A DNA stretch of 64,000 nucleotides from Locusta migratoria (Eukaryota; Arthropoda; Insecta; Orthoptera; Acrididae). The notes below the pieces were generated by a model. It made no database searches and was not told the origin of the DNA. It worked only from the letters and a program-made list of their open reading frames with translations. The DNA lies in contig CM048744.1 of the NCBI GenBank assembly GCA_026315105.1, positions 655,095,676 through 655,159,675 of the forward strand, written 5' to 3'. Each line of letters starts with the position of its first letter. Positions within the stretch are counted from its first letter, which is position 1. A program made the position numbers and the translations under genes. Shown one piece after another: positions 1 through 11,393 of this stretch.

Positions 1-126
1 AATACTCCTGAGAAACTCCTTATATGAGCATAATGCCAGAACTATATGCCTACCTGTGAAATACTCCTAAAGACATTCTCTTTTTTTTTTTTTTTTAATT
101 TTAATTAATTTAGTTGACAAATCATT

Positions 127-436
127 GGCTCGGTTGCACAGTGGTAGAGTGCCAGACCACAAATTCAAAGGTCATGGGTTCAATCCGCACCAGGTTCTAG
201 GATTTGTATCTGTCACTTCCCATTTCTTTCACCTCTGGCAGTGTTGCTGATGTGGAGAATATCAAGTAGTATCCACATAGCACCAGAATCCACGTTAAGC
301 TATAGCTATAACTGGCTGAGTAAGTCAGCTTGAAGGTCGGAAGAAGGCAACGACATACCACCTTCAAACAGGACCATGCCTAGTCACTGTGGTGTTCAAA
401 CCAATCTTCGGATTGTTGACTGCTTTACCTTTTATA
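127..436 (+). repeat. tRNA-derived SINE
   Basis: A pol III type promoter is visible: box A-like TTGCACAGTGG at 134-144 and box B-like GGTTCAATCC at 177-186, about 33 bases apart as in a tRNA. A non-tRNA body of about 250 bp follows, ending near TTTACCTTTTA. There is no ORF. The layout is that of a tRNA-headed SINE mobilised by a LINE. The left edge is set by the tRNA-like head; the right edge is approximate and I did not find a clear target duplication. Confidence 0.7.
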
Positions 437-621
437 ATGATTAGAAAATGAATGGCGATGTTTTTATTGTATCATTCAGTCTATGGAAAAATAGGACCTA
501 TTCTATTCTGTTATTGATCTGCACATGTGCAGTAGATATGATTAATATTTTAACCATGAAAAATCTGATTGGAATCTCAGTAATGGAGGATAGATAACAA
601 ATAACCATTTAGAGGCTCACA
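437..621. other. AT-rich spacer, nothing recognised
   Basis: No ORF, RNA gene or repeat structure is visible here. The first 126 bases of the window are likewise featureless apart from a T-run near 81-97. Confidence 0.5.
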
Positions 622-800
622 AGCTGCTAACAGGCAACAAAAATAGACAATCACATTCACAGAACTAAATTTTTGGCCATTGTCTTCATCAGAAAAAGAA
701 ACATACATTCAAACAATCACTCAGACAACTATACACACACAACTAAACATGTCCGGCTGCTCCAACACCACAAGCATCTTAACTATGGATGAGGGGAACA
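622..800 (-). repeat. Diverged Penelope-type terminal repeat (fragment)
   Basis: On the minus strand this stretch carries CTGATGA (complement at 686-692) followed by AGACAATGGCC, within a run of CA-rich, TGTGTG-like sequence. That matches the arrangement of better-preserved copies at 2.9-3.5, 25.1-25.4 and 58.2-59.8 kb. It is strongly diverged and single-armed, so the family assignment is an inference from the shared core and flanking composition. Confidence 0.4.
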
Positions 801-810
801 GAGTAAGGAG

Positions 811-839
811 GAAGAAAGAAAGAAAGAAAGAAAGAAAGA
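811..839. repeat. (GAAA)n microsatellite
   Basis: About six uninterrupted GAAA units on the plus strand. Short ORFs running through it are repeat-encoded Lys/Glu or Phe/Leu runs, not genes. Confidence 0.9.
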
Positions 840-1825
840 TGTTGGGTAAGGGTGGGGAAGGAAAGTTCTGCTGGCTCTGACAGGGAGGAGTGTTTTGTGG
901 CATTGAATACAGTGAAGGAAAAGGGCAGGAGAGGATAATAGAGAGGTGTAGAGGAGTGTGAGGAGGGAACTGATATGATAAAAACTATAAAAATAATAAG
1001 GAAAAATAAATAAATATTGTAAGGGGTGAAAGGAAGACATGAATTGGAGGGCTACAGGATAATGATTGGGAAGGGTGGTGGTGGTGGTGGTGGTGGTGGA
1101 TGCCGCTAGCCATAGGGTGTAGGGCTGTTTTCTGAGGGGCTGAGGTTTTTGACAGAGAGGTTAACAACAGTATTCTGGGATTTTTCAGGCTTTGGGATGA
1201 TTAATAGGCACATGAAAGACATGCTCACTAGACTCTGACTAAAATTACTTTGTCATTGACATTCCAGTAGACTGAGTGCAGGGCCTATCTGCCATCCAGT
1301 TGCAGTAGATCTTGCTCGACTGCCACATGCTGACTGTGCAGGTACACAGAGTGACTTGTGAAGTGTAACTGCATACAAACAACACAGCTGATTATCACAG
1401 CAATCTGCCATCAGAAAATAGTTTTAAATAGAGTAAAATATTATACTAAATTTGAAAGTCTGCATGTCTCACAGTTTGTTACTTTTCTAATCTATTCAGT
1501 TGTTAAGTCTCATTTTTGATGCAGTTAATTTTCAGAACTTTACTTTCGGAATGAGATTGTGGTCCTCTGACCTGTATCAAACTTCTCATTGTTGATAGAT
1601 GTAATGGGCTGTAACCCAAATAGAACAGTATGTATTAGGGGACTGAAAACTGCAAGTTTCACATTATTATGGCAGCTTAAGTGACTTACTGAATGCTGCA
1701 CCCGACTTCAAAGTCACACGGAATGCCATTCACAGTAATTCAGTCCATAAAAATCGAAATCTGCTCCTTGTTCATGGACCTGTATGCATTACTTCTTGTG
1801 ATTGCTTCAAATAAGTTCCTCGATT
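840..1825. other. Spacer with a (GGT)n tract
   Basis: No gene or element is recognised. A (GGT)n tract lies at about 1074-1100; it gives a poly-His run on the minus strand and nothing else. Confidence 0.5.
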
Positions 1826-2141
1826 CCAGAATGAAACTTTCACTCTGCAGCAGAGTGTGCATTGATATGAAACTTCCTGGCAGATTAAAATTGTGTGCCA
1901 GAACTGGGACTCGAATCTGGGACCTTTGCCTTTTGCGGGCAAGTGCTCTACTGACTGAGCTATCCTGACACGACTCATGATGCCACCTCATAACTCTACT
2001 TCCACCAGTACTTCGTCTCCTTGCCCGCAAAAGGCAAAGGTCCCAGGTTTGTGTCCTGGTTACGACACACAATTTTAATCTGCCACGAAGTTTCATATCA
2101 GTGCACACTCTGCTGCAGAGTGAAAGTTTCATTCTGGAAAC
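1826..2141. repeat. Fold-back tRNA-like repeat
   Basis: Two inverted arms: about 1826-1943, reading CCAGAATGAAACTTTCACTC through a tRNA-like segment, and about 2021-2141, its imperfect reverse complement ending in TTTCATTCTGG. The arms are about 120 bp with a roughly 75-bp spacer. The same arm sequence recurs around 31.9-32.5 kb, so this is a dispersed family. Continuous with it, 2142-2295 holds the linker (TTAGGCTGTGGCTAAGCCAT) that also separates tRNA-like units in the other array. Confidence 0.75.
1897..1969 (-). pseudogene. tRNA-like unit of a dispersed repeat
   Basis: Read on the minus strand it is 73 nt: a 7-bp acceptor stem (GTCAGGA against TTCTGGC, with wobbles), a D-arm box A (TAGCTCAGTCAGTAGAGC) and a T-arm box B (ATTCGAGTCCC). 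The anticodon loop lacks the universal U33, so it is unlikely to be a working tRNA. The same unit at 2296-2368 and 32018-32090 is embedded in identical repeat flanks. I call it the pol III head of a repeat. Confidence 0.65.
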
Positions 2142-2295
2142 ATTCCTTAGGCTGTGGCTAAGCCATGTCTCTACCATATCCTTTCTTCAAGGAGTGACAG
2201 TCTTGCAAGTTTCGCAGGAGAGCTTCTGTGAAGTTTGGAAAGTAGGAGGCGAGGTACTGGCAGAAGTATAGTTGTCAGGCAGCATTGTGAGTCGT

Positions 2296-2368
2296 GTTGG
2301 CATAGCTCAGTTGGTAGAGCGCTTGCCCGCAAAAGGCAAAGGTCCCAGGTTCGAGTCCCGGTTCTGGC
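2296..2368 (+). pseudogene. tRNA-like unit of a dispersed repeat
   Basis: A 73-nt tRNA-like sequence with box A TAGCTCAGTTGGTAGAGC and box B GGTTCGAGTCC. The acceptor stem is mostly paired, with one mismatch. It is followed by the ACAATTATAATCTG tail characteristic of this repeat. The anticodon loop is non-canonical (no U33). Bases 2369-2565 hold the tail and then nothing recognisable. Confidence 0.65.
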
Positions 2369-2565
2369 ACACAATTATAATCTGACAGGAAGTTTAAAGT
2401 TTTTTTGATTTCTTTAACGTTAGTGCCAGTGGATGAGACTGATGCCCTCCCTTCTAACATCCCATGTGTGCATTGCCTTGATGAAATTTAACACTGCACT
2501 GCATTTCATTCACATTCCTCCACTGTTTCATGATGAAGCTGTGTGCACTTAAGATAGTTGGCCTG

Positions 2566-2833
2566 TTGTTGTTGTTGTGGTCTTCAGTCCGGAGACTGGT
2601 TTGATGCAGCTCTCCACAATACCCTATCCTGAGCAAGCCTCTTCATCTCCACATAAGAACGGCAACCTACATCTGTCTGAATCTGCTTACTGTATCCATC
2701 TCTTGGGCTTCCTCTGCGATTTTTACCCCACACACTTCCCTCTAATGCTAAATTCACAATTCCTTGATGTCTAAGAATGTGTCCCACCAATCTATCCCTT
2801 CTTTTACTCAAGGTATGCCAGAAATTATGAAAT
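2566..2833 (-). pseudogene. 3' end of a non-LTR retrotransposon (RTE-like RT C-terminus)
   Basis: The minus-strand frame 2584-2811 encodes a C-terminal motif of insect non-LTR reverse transcriptases: RRDRLVGHILRH, then a GKNRRGSPRDGY segment, then VEMKRLAQDR and WR. The plus-strand TTGTTGTTGTTG at 2566-2578 is the (CAA)n-type 3' tail in element orientation. The copy is 5'-truncated and keeps only about 75 codons. The clade (RTE-like) is assigned from the recognisable C-terminus and is less certain than its being a LINE. Confidence 0.7.
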
Positions 2834-2847
2834 TGAAAGTGTACTTG

Positions 2848-3493
2848 TATAATAATGGAAAGTCCAGGTTGGAATAAATAATATAGTGAGGACAGTTACA
2901 ACTCACCGCAAAGACGTGGCGACGAGATGCGACAGGCACATACAAAAGACACACACATACAACACATTCAGCTATCGGCCATGGCCTTCTTCAGAAATAG
3001 AGCACTGATGCTATCACACAGGCACACAACACAGTCATACAACCATCACCTCCGACTGCCACACTTCGAATCACGCTCTGCAGCGAATCGGGGACGGGAG
3101 GGGAGGGGAGGGGATAGAAAGGTTACGTCACGGTGGTGGGGATGGGTTAGATGGGAATAACGAGATGCAGCTTAGGAATGGAGTGGATTACTAAGCTGCA
3201 TCTCGTTATTCCCATCTAACCCATCCCCACCACCGTGACGTAACCTTTCTATCCCCTCCCCCTCCCCTCCCCTCCCCTCCCCTCCTGTCCCCGATTGGCT
3301 GCAGAGCGTGATTCGAAGTGTGGCAGTCGGAGGTGATGGTTGTATGACTGTGTTGTGTGCCTGTGTGATTGCATCAGTGCTCTATTTCTGAAGAAGGCCA
3401 TGGCCGATAGCTGAATGTGTTGTATGTGTGTGTCTTTTGTATGTGCCTGTCGCATCTCGTCGCCACGTCTTTGCGGTGAGTTGTAATTATTTA
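2848..3493. mobile_element. Palindromic Penelope-type insertion with 14-bp target duplication
   Basis: A 646-bp insert flanked by perfect TGAAAGTGTACTTG repeats at 2834-2847 and 3494-3507. Two inverted arms meet near 3175: the left arm starts near ACTCACCGCAAAGACG at about 2900 and the right arm ends in CTTTGCGGTGAGT near 3481. Each arm carries CTGAAGA...GGCCATGGCC...GATAGCTG, the core shared with Penelope-copy termini elsewhere. It has no coding capacity. Inverted partial copies and long target duplications are known for Penelope-like elements; assignment to that class is inference. Confidence 0.75.
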
Positions 3494-3507
3494 TGAAAGT
3501 GTACTTG

Positions 3508-5249
3508 GTATTTGATAACAGAAAAAGGTAAGTTTCAGAATTATAACTCATATTATTTGGTACCTAAGTAATTCCATTTTACTGTAAGTATCTGGATTTC
3601 ATGAAACTCGTAATCCTCCCAAATTATATTGAAATTTAAAGTTTCTTATTAATGCTAACTTTTGTTATCCGTTTCATCGAAGTGACTGTTAAATTTTGGA
3701 CTTTGATTCCATCTATTTGTTGCCCTATTTCTTCTGTTTCTTTTGATATACAACATTAATTGGTTCATTAATTAAGAAGTTGAATTATTTTATATAGCTA
3801 AATATTTAAATCAATGTATCTGCTCTTAACCCTGCACCCCACAGAGGTGGTCTGTCAGACCAAGGAGAATATTTTCACACAATGTCACACCTGTAAATTG
3901 CTTCCAAGAAGCTATTGTCTTAGTACCTTTAAGTGAACATGTTAGGAGTTATTTGGCATCATGTACTTCATATTTCAGCAATAGGGGATAGCTCACAACA
4001 AAGTTGTCTAGGGTTTCAATGGATCACCTGTGTGCCCAGGTGTTCACTATGCTGAAGTTATTTCTGTGCATGCATATTTCCTGTATTGGCTTTGTTTAGT
4101 GTTAGATCAGACATTCCCTTGCTCGCTACTTTCTGTGTGTAGCAAGTATTGCAGGTATTGCAACTATGTCACGAATTATTCTTATGAGGCTGTAACAGAG
4201 AATGTTGGGATTTATTCCCATCTGCTTCCATTACAGAACCTTCCGATACCACTGTTGCATAATAAGAGATATAAATATAATTGGTCTATTATAATTTTTC
4301 TTTCCAAAAACTTCAGTTATTGTTTTTTATAATGTAACTAGCTGAAGTCATTTTTTTATTTGAAATTGCAGAAGTTTAATGATTAAATATTAATTACTTT
4401 GTGTCAGAGGTATATTGATAGAGTTCAGATAGTATGCCAATTAATATTTCTGTTAAAGCTAGTTAAATTGTTTTCTCATAACAACACAGAAGTTCTTATC
4501 ATGTTTCACAAGTAATGTTAGGAAAGTTTGGCCCTCTTTGGTTTCTGTATAATTACTGTTAATTACAAAAGTATTGTTGATAAACTACTTTTACTATTAA
4601 TTGATCAGAAATTTGTATATTAATTTAATCAGTATTATTTACGCTATCTTTTACTATAGCCAGTTGCATTTAATTGTTTACTTTTCCATTATAATTAATT
4701 TAATATACATAATTAACAGTACATAATTTGCAGTATTATTGTTTGAAAAATATGAATAGGAGGCGTTCACGGCAAGTAATATAGTAGTATTGTTTCATCC
4801 TCCATCTGATGTACAATCTATGTTAGTTCCGAGTATTGTTTTGAATATTGTTTCGCTCATGATCTGAGACACAATCCACACCAGTTTGGAGTCTACTTGA
4901 ACAACATGTTAAAAGTTCATTAATGTTAGGCGTGCAGAAAGTGCATGTACCATGATTAATCCATATTTATGCCATGCTGCACATCTCAGACTAGTGTATT
5001 CCACACACAAACTATGTAAATTCATATTATTGATGTGTGGAATGTGCATTCTTGGTCACATTAATTGTAATTAATGAGACTTGTACACTGGCCATAAATG
5101 GGGAGACCTGGGAAGTTATGAATCATTAAAAGTGTCAAAGAACTGCAATTCTGTGTGTTGCCTATCTCGTTTGTAGTGAATTAGTTTTTGCCCCATGAGA
5201 TTTCAGCTAGCTGCTACCGAGAGCTAAGACTTTTGAAAGCATCATGAAT
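3508..5249. other. AT-rich DNA; possible left end of a piggyBac element
   Basis: No credible gene; a 100-codon open frame at 4030-4332 has no recognisable domain. TTAA at 3826-3829 is followed by CCCTGCACCCCACAGAGG and an imperfect palindrome GGTCTGTCAGACC (to 3861), the kind of TTAA-flanked, CCC-starting end used by piggyBac elements. It could be the left terminus of the transposase remnant that starts about 1.4 kb downstream. I could not find the matching right end. Confidence 0.35.
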
Positions 5250-6861
5250 CTATGAACTATGATCACGTAATGTTACAAGGCACAAGAGGAAGGAATCAGG
5301 CAGCTGACTGAAGAAGTAATGGCTGAAAGTGAAGCTGTTAATTCAGAAGATGGAGAAATTGATTTCTAAGAAATCCAGAATCCTAAGTGTGAAAATGATT
5401 CCAGCACCAAACAAGAAATGTCAAATGGGGAATGTTGTTTGTCAGTAAAGACGATACAGTATGGAAATCATGTGCTAGACCAAATAATATCCACACACAT
5501 TCTCATAACATCACAACTCTTTACCAGGTGTGAGACTTGCTGCAAAAAGTGCTATAAATCTTCTGCAGTGCTGTGAACAAATTATGGGCATAAGCATTGA
5601 TTATGCTAACAGGTACATTCAAAGTAACCAGGGAACCTTTTCTAGGGAAACAGATACCCAACAAACTAATAAAAGTGAAATGCAGGCGTCATTGAGATTA
5701 TTGAACTATGCTGGCGTAATGCATGCCCATTGACTAAGTTAACAAAATTTGTGGTGGACAGATGGCACAGGGGTTGAAATATTTCATCTCACAATGGGTA
5801 TAAACAGACTTTGGTTTCTTGTTGGTAATAAGACAAGTATTCAACCTAATTCTTGAAAACTTTCAGAAGGCTTATACAGTTTCTGTACATGTAACAGTTG
5901 ATGAAAATCTAGAAACATCCCATGGAATATGCAGATTCAGACAGTGCATGCCAAATAAGCCAAATAAAAATGGAATAAAGATTTTTGCAGCAGTGAATGT
6001 CAGAATTTATTATACTTCAAATATGGAGGTGCATGTTGGGCAATAGCCAGATGGTCCATACAGACATGCCAAATGACCCATTAAACTTGTTCAGAGACTT
6101 TGCTGACCTATCCTGAATACAGGTTACAACATAACCTGTGACTATTGTTTTATGAGTTACCATCTTGTCAAAGTACTGATAACATAGAAGTTAACCATCA
6201 TTTGTTCCTTGAGGAAGAATGAAAGACAGGTTCCAAAGGAATTTACTAACACTAAAAACCATCCAGAAAGGTCATCTATGTTTGGGTTTCAGGAAAATTG
6301 AACCTTAGCCTCTTATGTGACAAAAGGAAATAGAGTTGTGTTACTTCTGCCTACCACACATCATAACAGAAGTATTGATGAAAATACAGGAAATGATTTT
6401 AAAAAAAGGGGGGGGGAGGGGTACAGATGATATATTCTACAATCTTACTAAGGATGGAGTATACATGGTAGGTAGAATGAGTGCAGTAGTTAGAAACACG
6501 AGAAAAAGTGATAAATGTTGTTGTTATCTTCAGTTTAAATCAGAAAAAAAGTAGTGAGTAGTAGAAAATTTTTGAAGCAGCTTTCTTTTGTTCCTCTACA
6601 TGATCAACCTCATCAAAGAGTATTTTCAAAAATATTTCCAAGAAAAGTAACTGAGAGAATTGCAGTGTGATAATTTCTGAACTGGAATCAACTATGCCTT
6701 CACAAGGGTACTGTGTGAAATGTAAAACCAAGAATGGAAAAACCAGATACCTTTGTAAAAACTGCAAGAAATGCATTGCCTTGAATATTCTGTTACTGTG
6801 TGCCATGACTGTATCGACAAAATTACTCATTTCATATATGCATTATTTTCAAAACACCTAA
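5250..6861 (+). pseudogene. piggyBac-like transposase, broken
   Basis: DDE cut-and-paste transposase remnant in several frames. At 5819-6046 it reads CMPNKPNKNGIKIF and YYTSNMEVHVG, a hallmark block around the first catalytic region. About 6055-6330 continues with an ITCDYCF block containing the second Asp position and a CGF/MFGFQ-like stretch. In the frame at 6336-6554 the usual GVDxxD block reads GVYMVG, so the last catalytic Asp is lost. The C-terminal cysteine-rich domain is at 6667-6861 (CVKCKTKNGKTRYLCKNC). It has many stops and shifts and a 9-G run at 6408-6416. It is certainly dead. Confidence 0.8.
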
Positions 6862-7179
6862 TTTGTAAGTATCTCAATTTTGTGTAAATGTTTTTGACTA
6901 AAATATAAAATTTAACTCTTAAATGTATACATTAAAATAGTTGTTAATGTTTATTACCATTTATTACCAATGCTTTGTCATTGACCAGTTGGAACTGGAC
7001 GGACTGTGTCAAGATTACATTTAAACAATAATATTACATTTTTGGAATAATTAATGCTGCAGCAATCACTATTTACTAATATTTTTATTGGCACAAATTA
7101 CTACACTGAAAGTAATAATTAACATTAAAATTATTATTTTCACATCTGTATTGTTCAGAATATTGTAACACTATGTTCT
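6862..7179. other. AT-rich spacer
   Basis: No ORF or repeat was recognised. It would be the place for the right end of the piggyBac element, but I see no convincing complement of the TTAA-CCC end. Confidence 0.4.
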
Positions 7180-8750
7180 AAGTCAGGTAATCACTGTTCT
7201 GTCACTAGAGAATAATTTATCTACTGAGTACAATGGATTTTCTTTTAAATTACTCAGCACTTTAGTTTTAAACAGCTCTATTGGCAGGGAATGTACACTA
7301 TTTGGAAGCGTATTAAACATTTTCACAGCTGCAACAGGGACACTATCTTGGGTCTTGGTCAATTGACACCTTTGCTCGTCTATACAGTCTTTATTCCGGG
7401 TGTTGTGGGGATGAATGTGATGTCTCTTACTATAAGTATTTTGATTCAGCTTCACATAAATGAGTCAGTTGTACACATATTGACTGTAAAGAGTTATGAC
7501 ACCTAGCTTAGCAAAGATAGGTTTACAGTGATCAGTATTTTTACTGGAAGTAATTATCCTCACTGCTTTCTTCTGCAACAGTAGCACATTCCTGCATCCT
7601 GCAGCATGGCCCCTTAGCAACAGTCCATAGTTGACATGGCTGTGGAATAATGCATAGTAGACAGTTAGCAGGTATCATTTTGTTATGACATTTTTCAGTT
7701 TTCTCAATAGGTAGAGGACTCTTGACAGTTTGACACACACATGCAAAGTGTGATCTTTCCAAGTTAATTCCCTGTCTGGAGGAGAAGCCCAGAAGTTTAA
7801 CAGATCCACCATTATCCAATGTCACTGAGGCTACATGCCATTCTCTGTGTTTTGTTTTAATTTATTTTCATTTTATTAGCATTAAACCATTCCTTGACTT
7901 CGTTGAACAGATCATTAGTTTGTCGCATTGCCAGTATGTCAGTCTTTCCACCAGCAAATAGCATTGTGTCATTTGCAAACTGCAAAATGTGACCATTTGA
8001 ACTTATATCATTAACAAAAATTAGAAATAACAGAGGCCCTAGTACAGATCTTTGTGGTACGCCATACTGCAATTTCTCTTCACATGAGACTGCTCCTTTA
8101 ACTGACACGGCCTGACATCTGTCAGTTAGATAGGAATTGAGGGTTGCCAGGGTAGCTCATCTAATCCTGTAGAATTTTAGTTTACTAAGTAGGATCTTAT
8201 GTGGGATGCAGTCAAAGGCTTTACTAAGATCACAAAGAACAATGGCTACAGACACTCTTTCTTCAAATGCTTGGTTTATTTTCTTCATCAGGTCTAGAAC
8301 TGCTGTTGTCGTGGACTTATCATTCCGAAAACCATGCTGCGCATAGTGAAAGAGGTTGTTTTCTTTGAAATAAGTTAGAAGTTGGTCTTTCATTAGAGAT
8401 TCCATCACCTTAGCTAGCACTGGGATTATGGAGATAGGCCTATAGTTTGAAATATTACTTGGGTCCCTTTTTTTATAAACAGAAACTGTGTGTGCCACTT
8501 TCAGGAAGTCTGGGAATTCCCCAGCAGATAGGCATTTGTTGATTACATCAGTTAATGGTTGAGCAATTTCACTAAAATGTTTTTTAATACTGTGCTGGTC
8601 ATACCATAAATATCAGGGCTTGTTGATGATTTATACATTTTTACAATTTTCAAAACATCTTTGGAACATACCCTCTTCCTATTTTGTATGCTACACTGAT
8701 TTTTTTGTCTCACAAAGTTTCTGGGATCTAATAATGAGTCAGGCAGTTAA
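7180..8750 (-). pseudogene. Jockey/CR1-type LINE reverse transcriptase, broken
   Basis: Minus-strand RT domain in order: YKKRDPSNISNYRPIS and LCDLSKAFDC (8157-8498, RT box A-type motif), then GVPQRSVLGPLLFLIFVND and FANDTML (7857-8108). The catalytic FADD is changed to FAND, removing one Asp. Next come VKLLGFS and a frameshifted thumb (7541-7825), then the C-terminal HPHNTRNKD...AAVKMFNTLP block (7183-7455). The endonuclease and ORF1 are absent, so it is a 5'-truncated copy. The bases from 8500 to about 8750 hold a decayed N-terminal RT region. Confidence 0.8.
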
Positions 8751-9694
8751 CCTACAGTTCTTTCAACTACTAAAGCTTCTCACAATAATATATACCTAAA
8801 TTCAAAATCAAACGGATGGAAACTGAGAGACCAGCTGCATGCACTGATGTCACGATTCCAGGCATGTGCAGTCCTGGGTAAACAAAGTATAGGACAATCC
8901 CTGTGTGAATAAATAAATTAGGCCCAGATACTTTATTAATTGCCTAACATGCAACATTTTCTATTAACCAAATTACATTAGCAAGTTGTAGGTCATACTG
9001 AATGACAAATTATAATCTAACAGATTTGTAAATCATTGTGCCAGTTCTGAGGTATTAAAATAATTCTTATGCCTGTCTTTAAATTCTCAGCATCAAGCCA
9101 AAATTTAATAGTCATGGTAATATATATTGTGAGCAACAACTGCGTTTCTCAACTGGAGCAACGTGCAGTAGTCAACTGTTTTACTGTCAACAGCATTGGT
9201 CAATGTGCCAAAACTTACTATGCAATGGTTAAATTATTGTGGTCCTATTAATTGTTCTAAACATTAGCAATATTTTGTGACTGTTCCTATCATTCTTGTT
9301 GCCACATCTAAATGTGTACTACTGTGTTATGATTATGACGTATGGTACTAGGAAAATATGGAACATTTCTGGAGCTAGTGTATGTACAATTCTGAGTTTG
9401 CCTGCATTAATTATTGTGAGATCCGAGCTGGCTAGTATTATTAATCTCATCTGCTGAAAGTTGCATTAAAAGCAGTTACAGTGTAAACAAGGTGTTACTA
9501 AAATCAGTGTTATCATTGTACCTATAACTTGTGGTGAACCATTGATAGAGCAATCAGACCAGTACGAACTCCCAGTGAAATATCTTTGTTTGTAATCCTT
9601 GGGAGCTCATCCTCTCTGGGCTCCACCTGCCATGTTTCATTTAGTTCTTTCCTGTATGTGCTTGAGTTAAGAAATAAAACTGTTTGCTCAAGTA
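8751..9694. other. Unassigned AT-rich DNA
   Basis: No gene or repeat recognised. A 60-codon open frame at 9069-9251 has no domain. TA at 9693-9694 is the left copy of the target duplication of the next element. Confidence 0.5.
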
Positions 9695-11153
9695 CCAGGT
9701 GATCAACTCAATAAATCATGGAATAATATAGATAGAGAGGTAAAAATTGACACACATGTTTGAATGATATGGAGTTTTATTAAAACAAAAAATACAAAGT
9801 TCAAAAAATGTCCAACAGATGGCACTGGACAGCAAAACGTCAGGGACTGCACATGAAAATCATGTATAAAAGGAGCTTTAATGAGAGAGAGAATCAGATG
9901 CACCAGTAGTTGCAGCATGTTGACATTACCTGAAAAGGTGCTTTTAGTGAAGCTGCATTATCAGAATGGCGAATGTGCTAGTTCAGGGTTACGATCCAAT
10001 CACCATTGGAAGGGGATTCAAATGGGTTAAGGTCCGTTGACAAATGCAGCTGTGGCAAGAACGATTTTGAAGTTCGAAGCCTCGGCTTGTTTAGACGATA
10101 GACCCTGTAGTAGCCGACAGAGCATAAGGCGTTATGCTGCTGAGACAGTTAAGGAAAAAATGGAGACTGTAGTGGGTAAGTCTATGCACGGGGAAGTCAG
10201 TGCTCGTGCAATTGCACCAACATTCTGTACACTACTGTTTGGTTGGCACTTAGGCGTACCCTACGATGCTATCCTTACGAAATCTATCGGCATCATGAAC
10301 TGTTACCTGGCGATTTAGTGAACCAGAGGGATTTTGTGGTGTAGGTGTTTCAAAAGATGGCAGAAGATGACAATTGGTTGAGTAACGTGTTGTGGACCCA
10401 CGAAGTTCATTTCATTATTGAAAAGTCTGTCAACACCCACAACTGCAAAATTTGGGCTACCGAAAATCCTAGAATTGTCGTGGAAACTCCATTGCATGAT
10501 GAGAAGGCCACAGTATGGGTTGGATTTCCCACATCTACCATTATCAGGCCTGTTTTCTTCAAGGAACTGCATGATTATGGTTTCGTAACTGCTACCATGA
10601 TGGTCAAGAGGTACGCCAATATGTTACAGGATCACATCATTTACAACCTGGCTGATAAACATCTGCTGGAACATACAATTTTTATGCAGGATGGCACTCT
10701 ACCCCATATTGCTATGCTTGAAAGATCTCTTGCACGCTTCGTTTGGTGATGGTTGTGTGCTCAGCCACCACTTTCTTCATGCTTGGCCTTCCAGGTCCCC
10801 AGACCTCAGTCCGTGCGACTATTGGCTTTGGGGTTACTTGAAGTCGTAAGTGTACCATGATCAACTGACATCTCTAGGGATGCTGAAAGACAAAATCTTA
10901 AGCCAGTGCCTCACCATAACTTGGACAGCAATTCCTGTACAGAACATCATCTTTGCTTTGTCTTATTTTGTTATGCTAATTATTGCTTTTCTGATTAGAT
11001 GAAGTGCCATCTGTTGGGCATTTTTGAACTTTTTCTTTTTTTCTTAATAAAACCCCATGTCATTCGAAGCATGTGTCAATTTTTAACTCTCTATCTACAT
11101 TATTCCGTGATTTATTAAGTTTTCAAATTTATGCTGACTTTTTGTTCACCCGG
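9695..11153 (+). mobile_element. IS630/Tc1/mariner-like DNA transposon, degenerate
   Basis: A 1459-bp element bounded by TA (9693-9694 and 11154-11155), the target dinucleotide of this superfamily. The ends are inverted: left CCAGGTGATCAA, right reading CCGGGTGAACAA on the opposite strand. The terminal repeats are long, about 150 bp, imperfect, with about a 20-base gap in the left copy; both contain GATAGAGAG, AAAATTGACACA and CAACAGATGGCAC. The element encloses a broken transposase in the same orientation. Confidence 0.85.
10037..10860 (+). pseudogene. mariner-like transposase remnant (about DD41D spacing)
   Basis: The N-terminal part at 10037-10318 and the catalytic part at 10345-10749 lie in different frames. 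Recognisable blocks: WTHEVHFI (the first Asp of the usual WSDEAHF replaced by His), ATVWVGF, MQDGTLPHI (second Asp), and after a frame shift PDLSPCDYWLWGYLK near 10800 (third Asp). Counting bases, the second and third Asp are about 41 residues apart, which would fit a DD41D group; that count spans a frame shift. Not functional. Confidence 0.75.
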
Positions 11154-11393
11154 TATATGTCCAAGTTTTTTGGGGGGGGGGGGGGGGGGCAAACCCCATT
11201 TAATTACACACTGATGACCCTGAAGTCACATTCACTGCTGTTACTTTGCCAAGCAGTCATAGTATTTATGTTTGTGAATTTGATTGTTGTTTTTAGGGTT
11301 CTGAGGGGACTAAACTTACCTGCTTATCAGTCCATTTGTGCATTTATTCATGGATTAAATTTGGTGTCCTTTGTCTCAACAGTGACAACTACA
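11154..11393. other. Spacer / Gypsy A leader with an 18-G run
   Basis: A homopolymer of 18 G lies at 11172-11189. No LTR matching the far end of Gypsy A could be found here, so its 5' LTR is missing or unrecognised. Confidence 0.4.

Noticed and set aside
2296..2368. Functional tRNA gene
   Set aside because: Stem and A/B boxes look good, but the anticodon loop lacks U33 and the same unit sits in identical repeat flanks elsewhere.
1826..2368. CRISPR-like array of repeats
   Set aside because: Units are tRNA-like and inverted, spacing irregular, and the genome is eukaryotic.
4030..4332. 100-codon open frame as a host gene
   Set aside because: No domain, no splice or promoter context, AT-rich surroundings where such lengths occur by chance.
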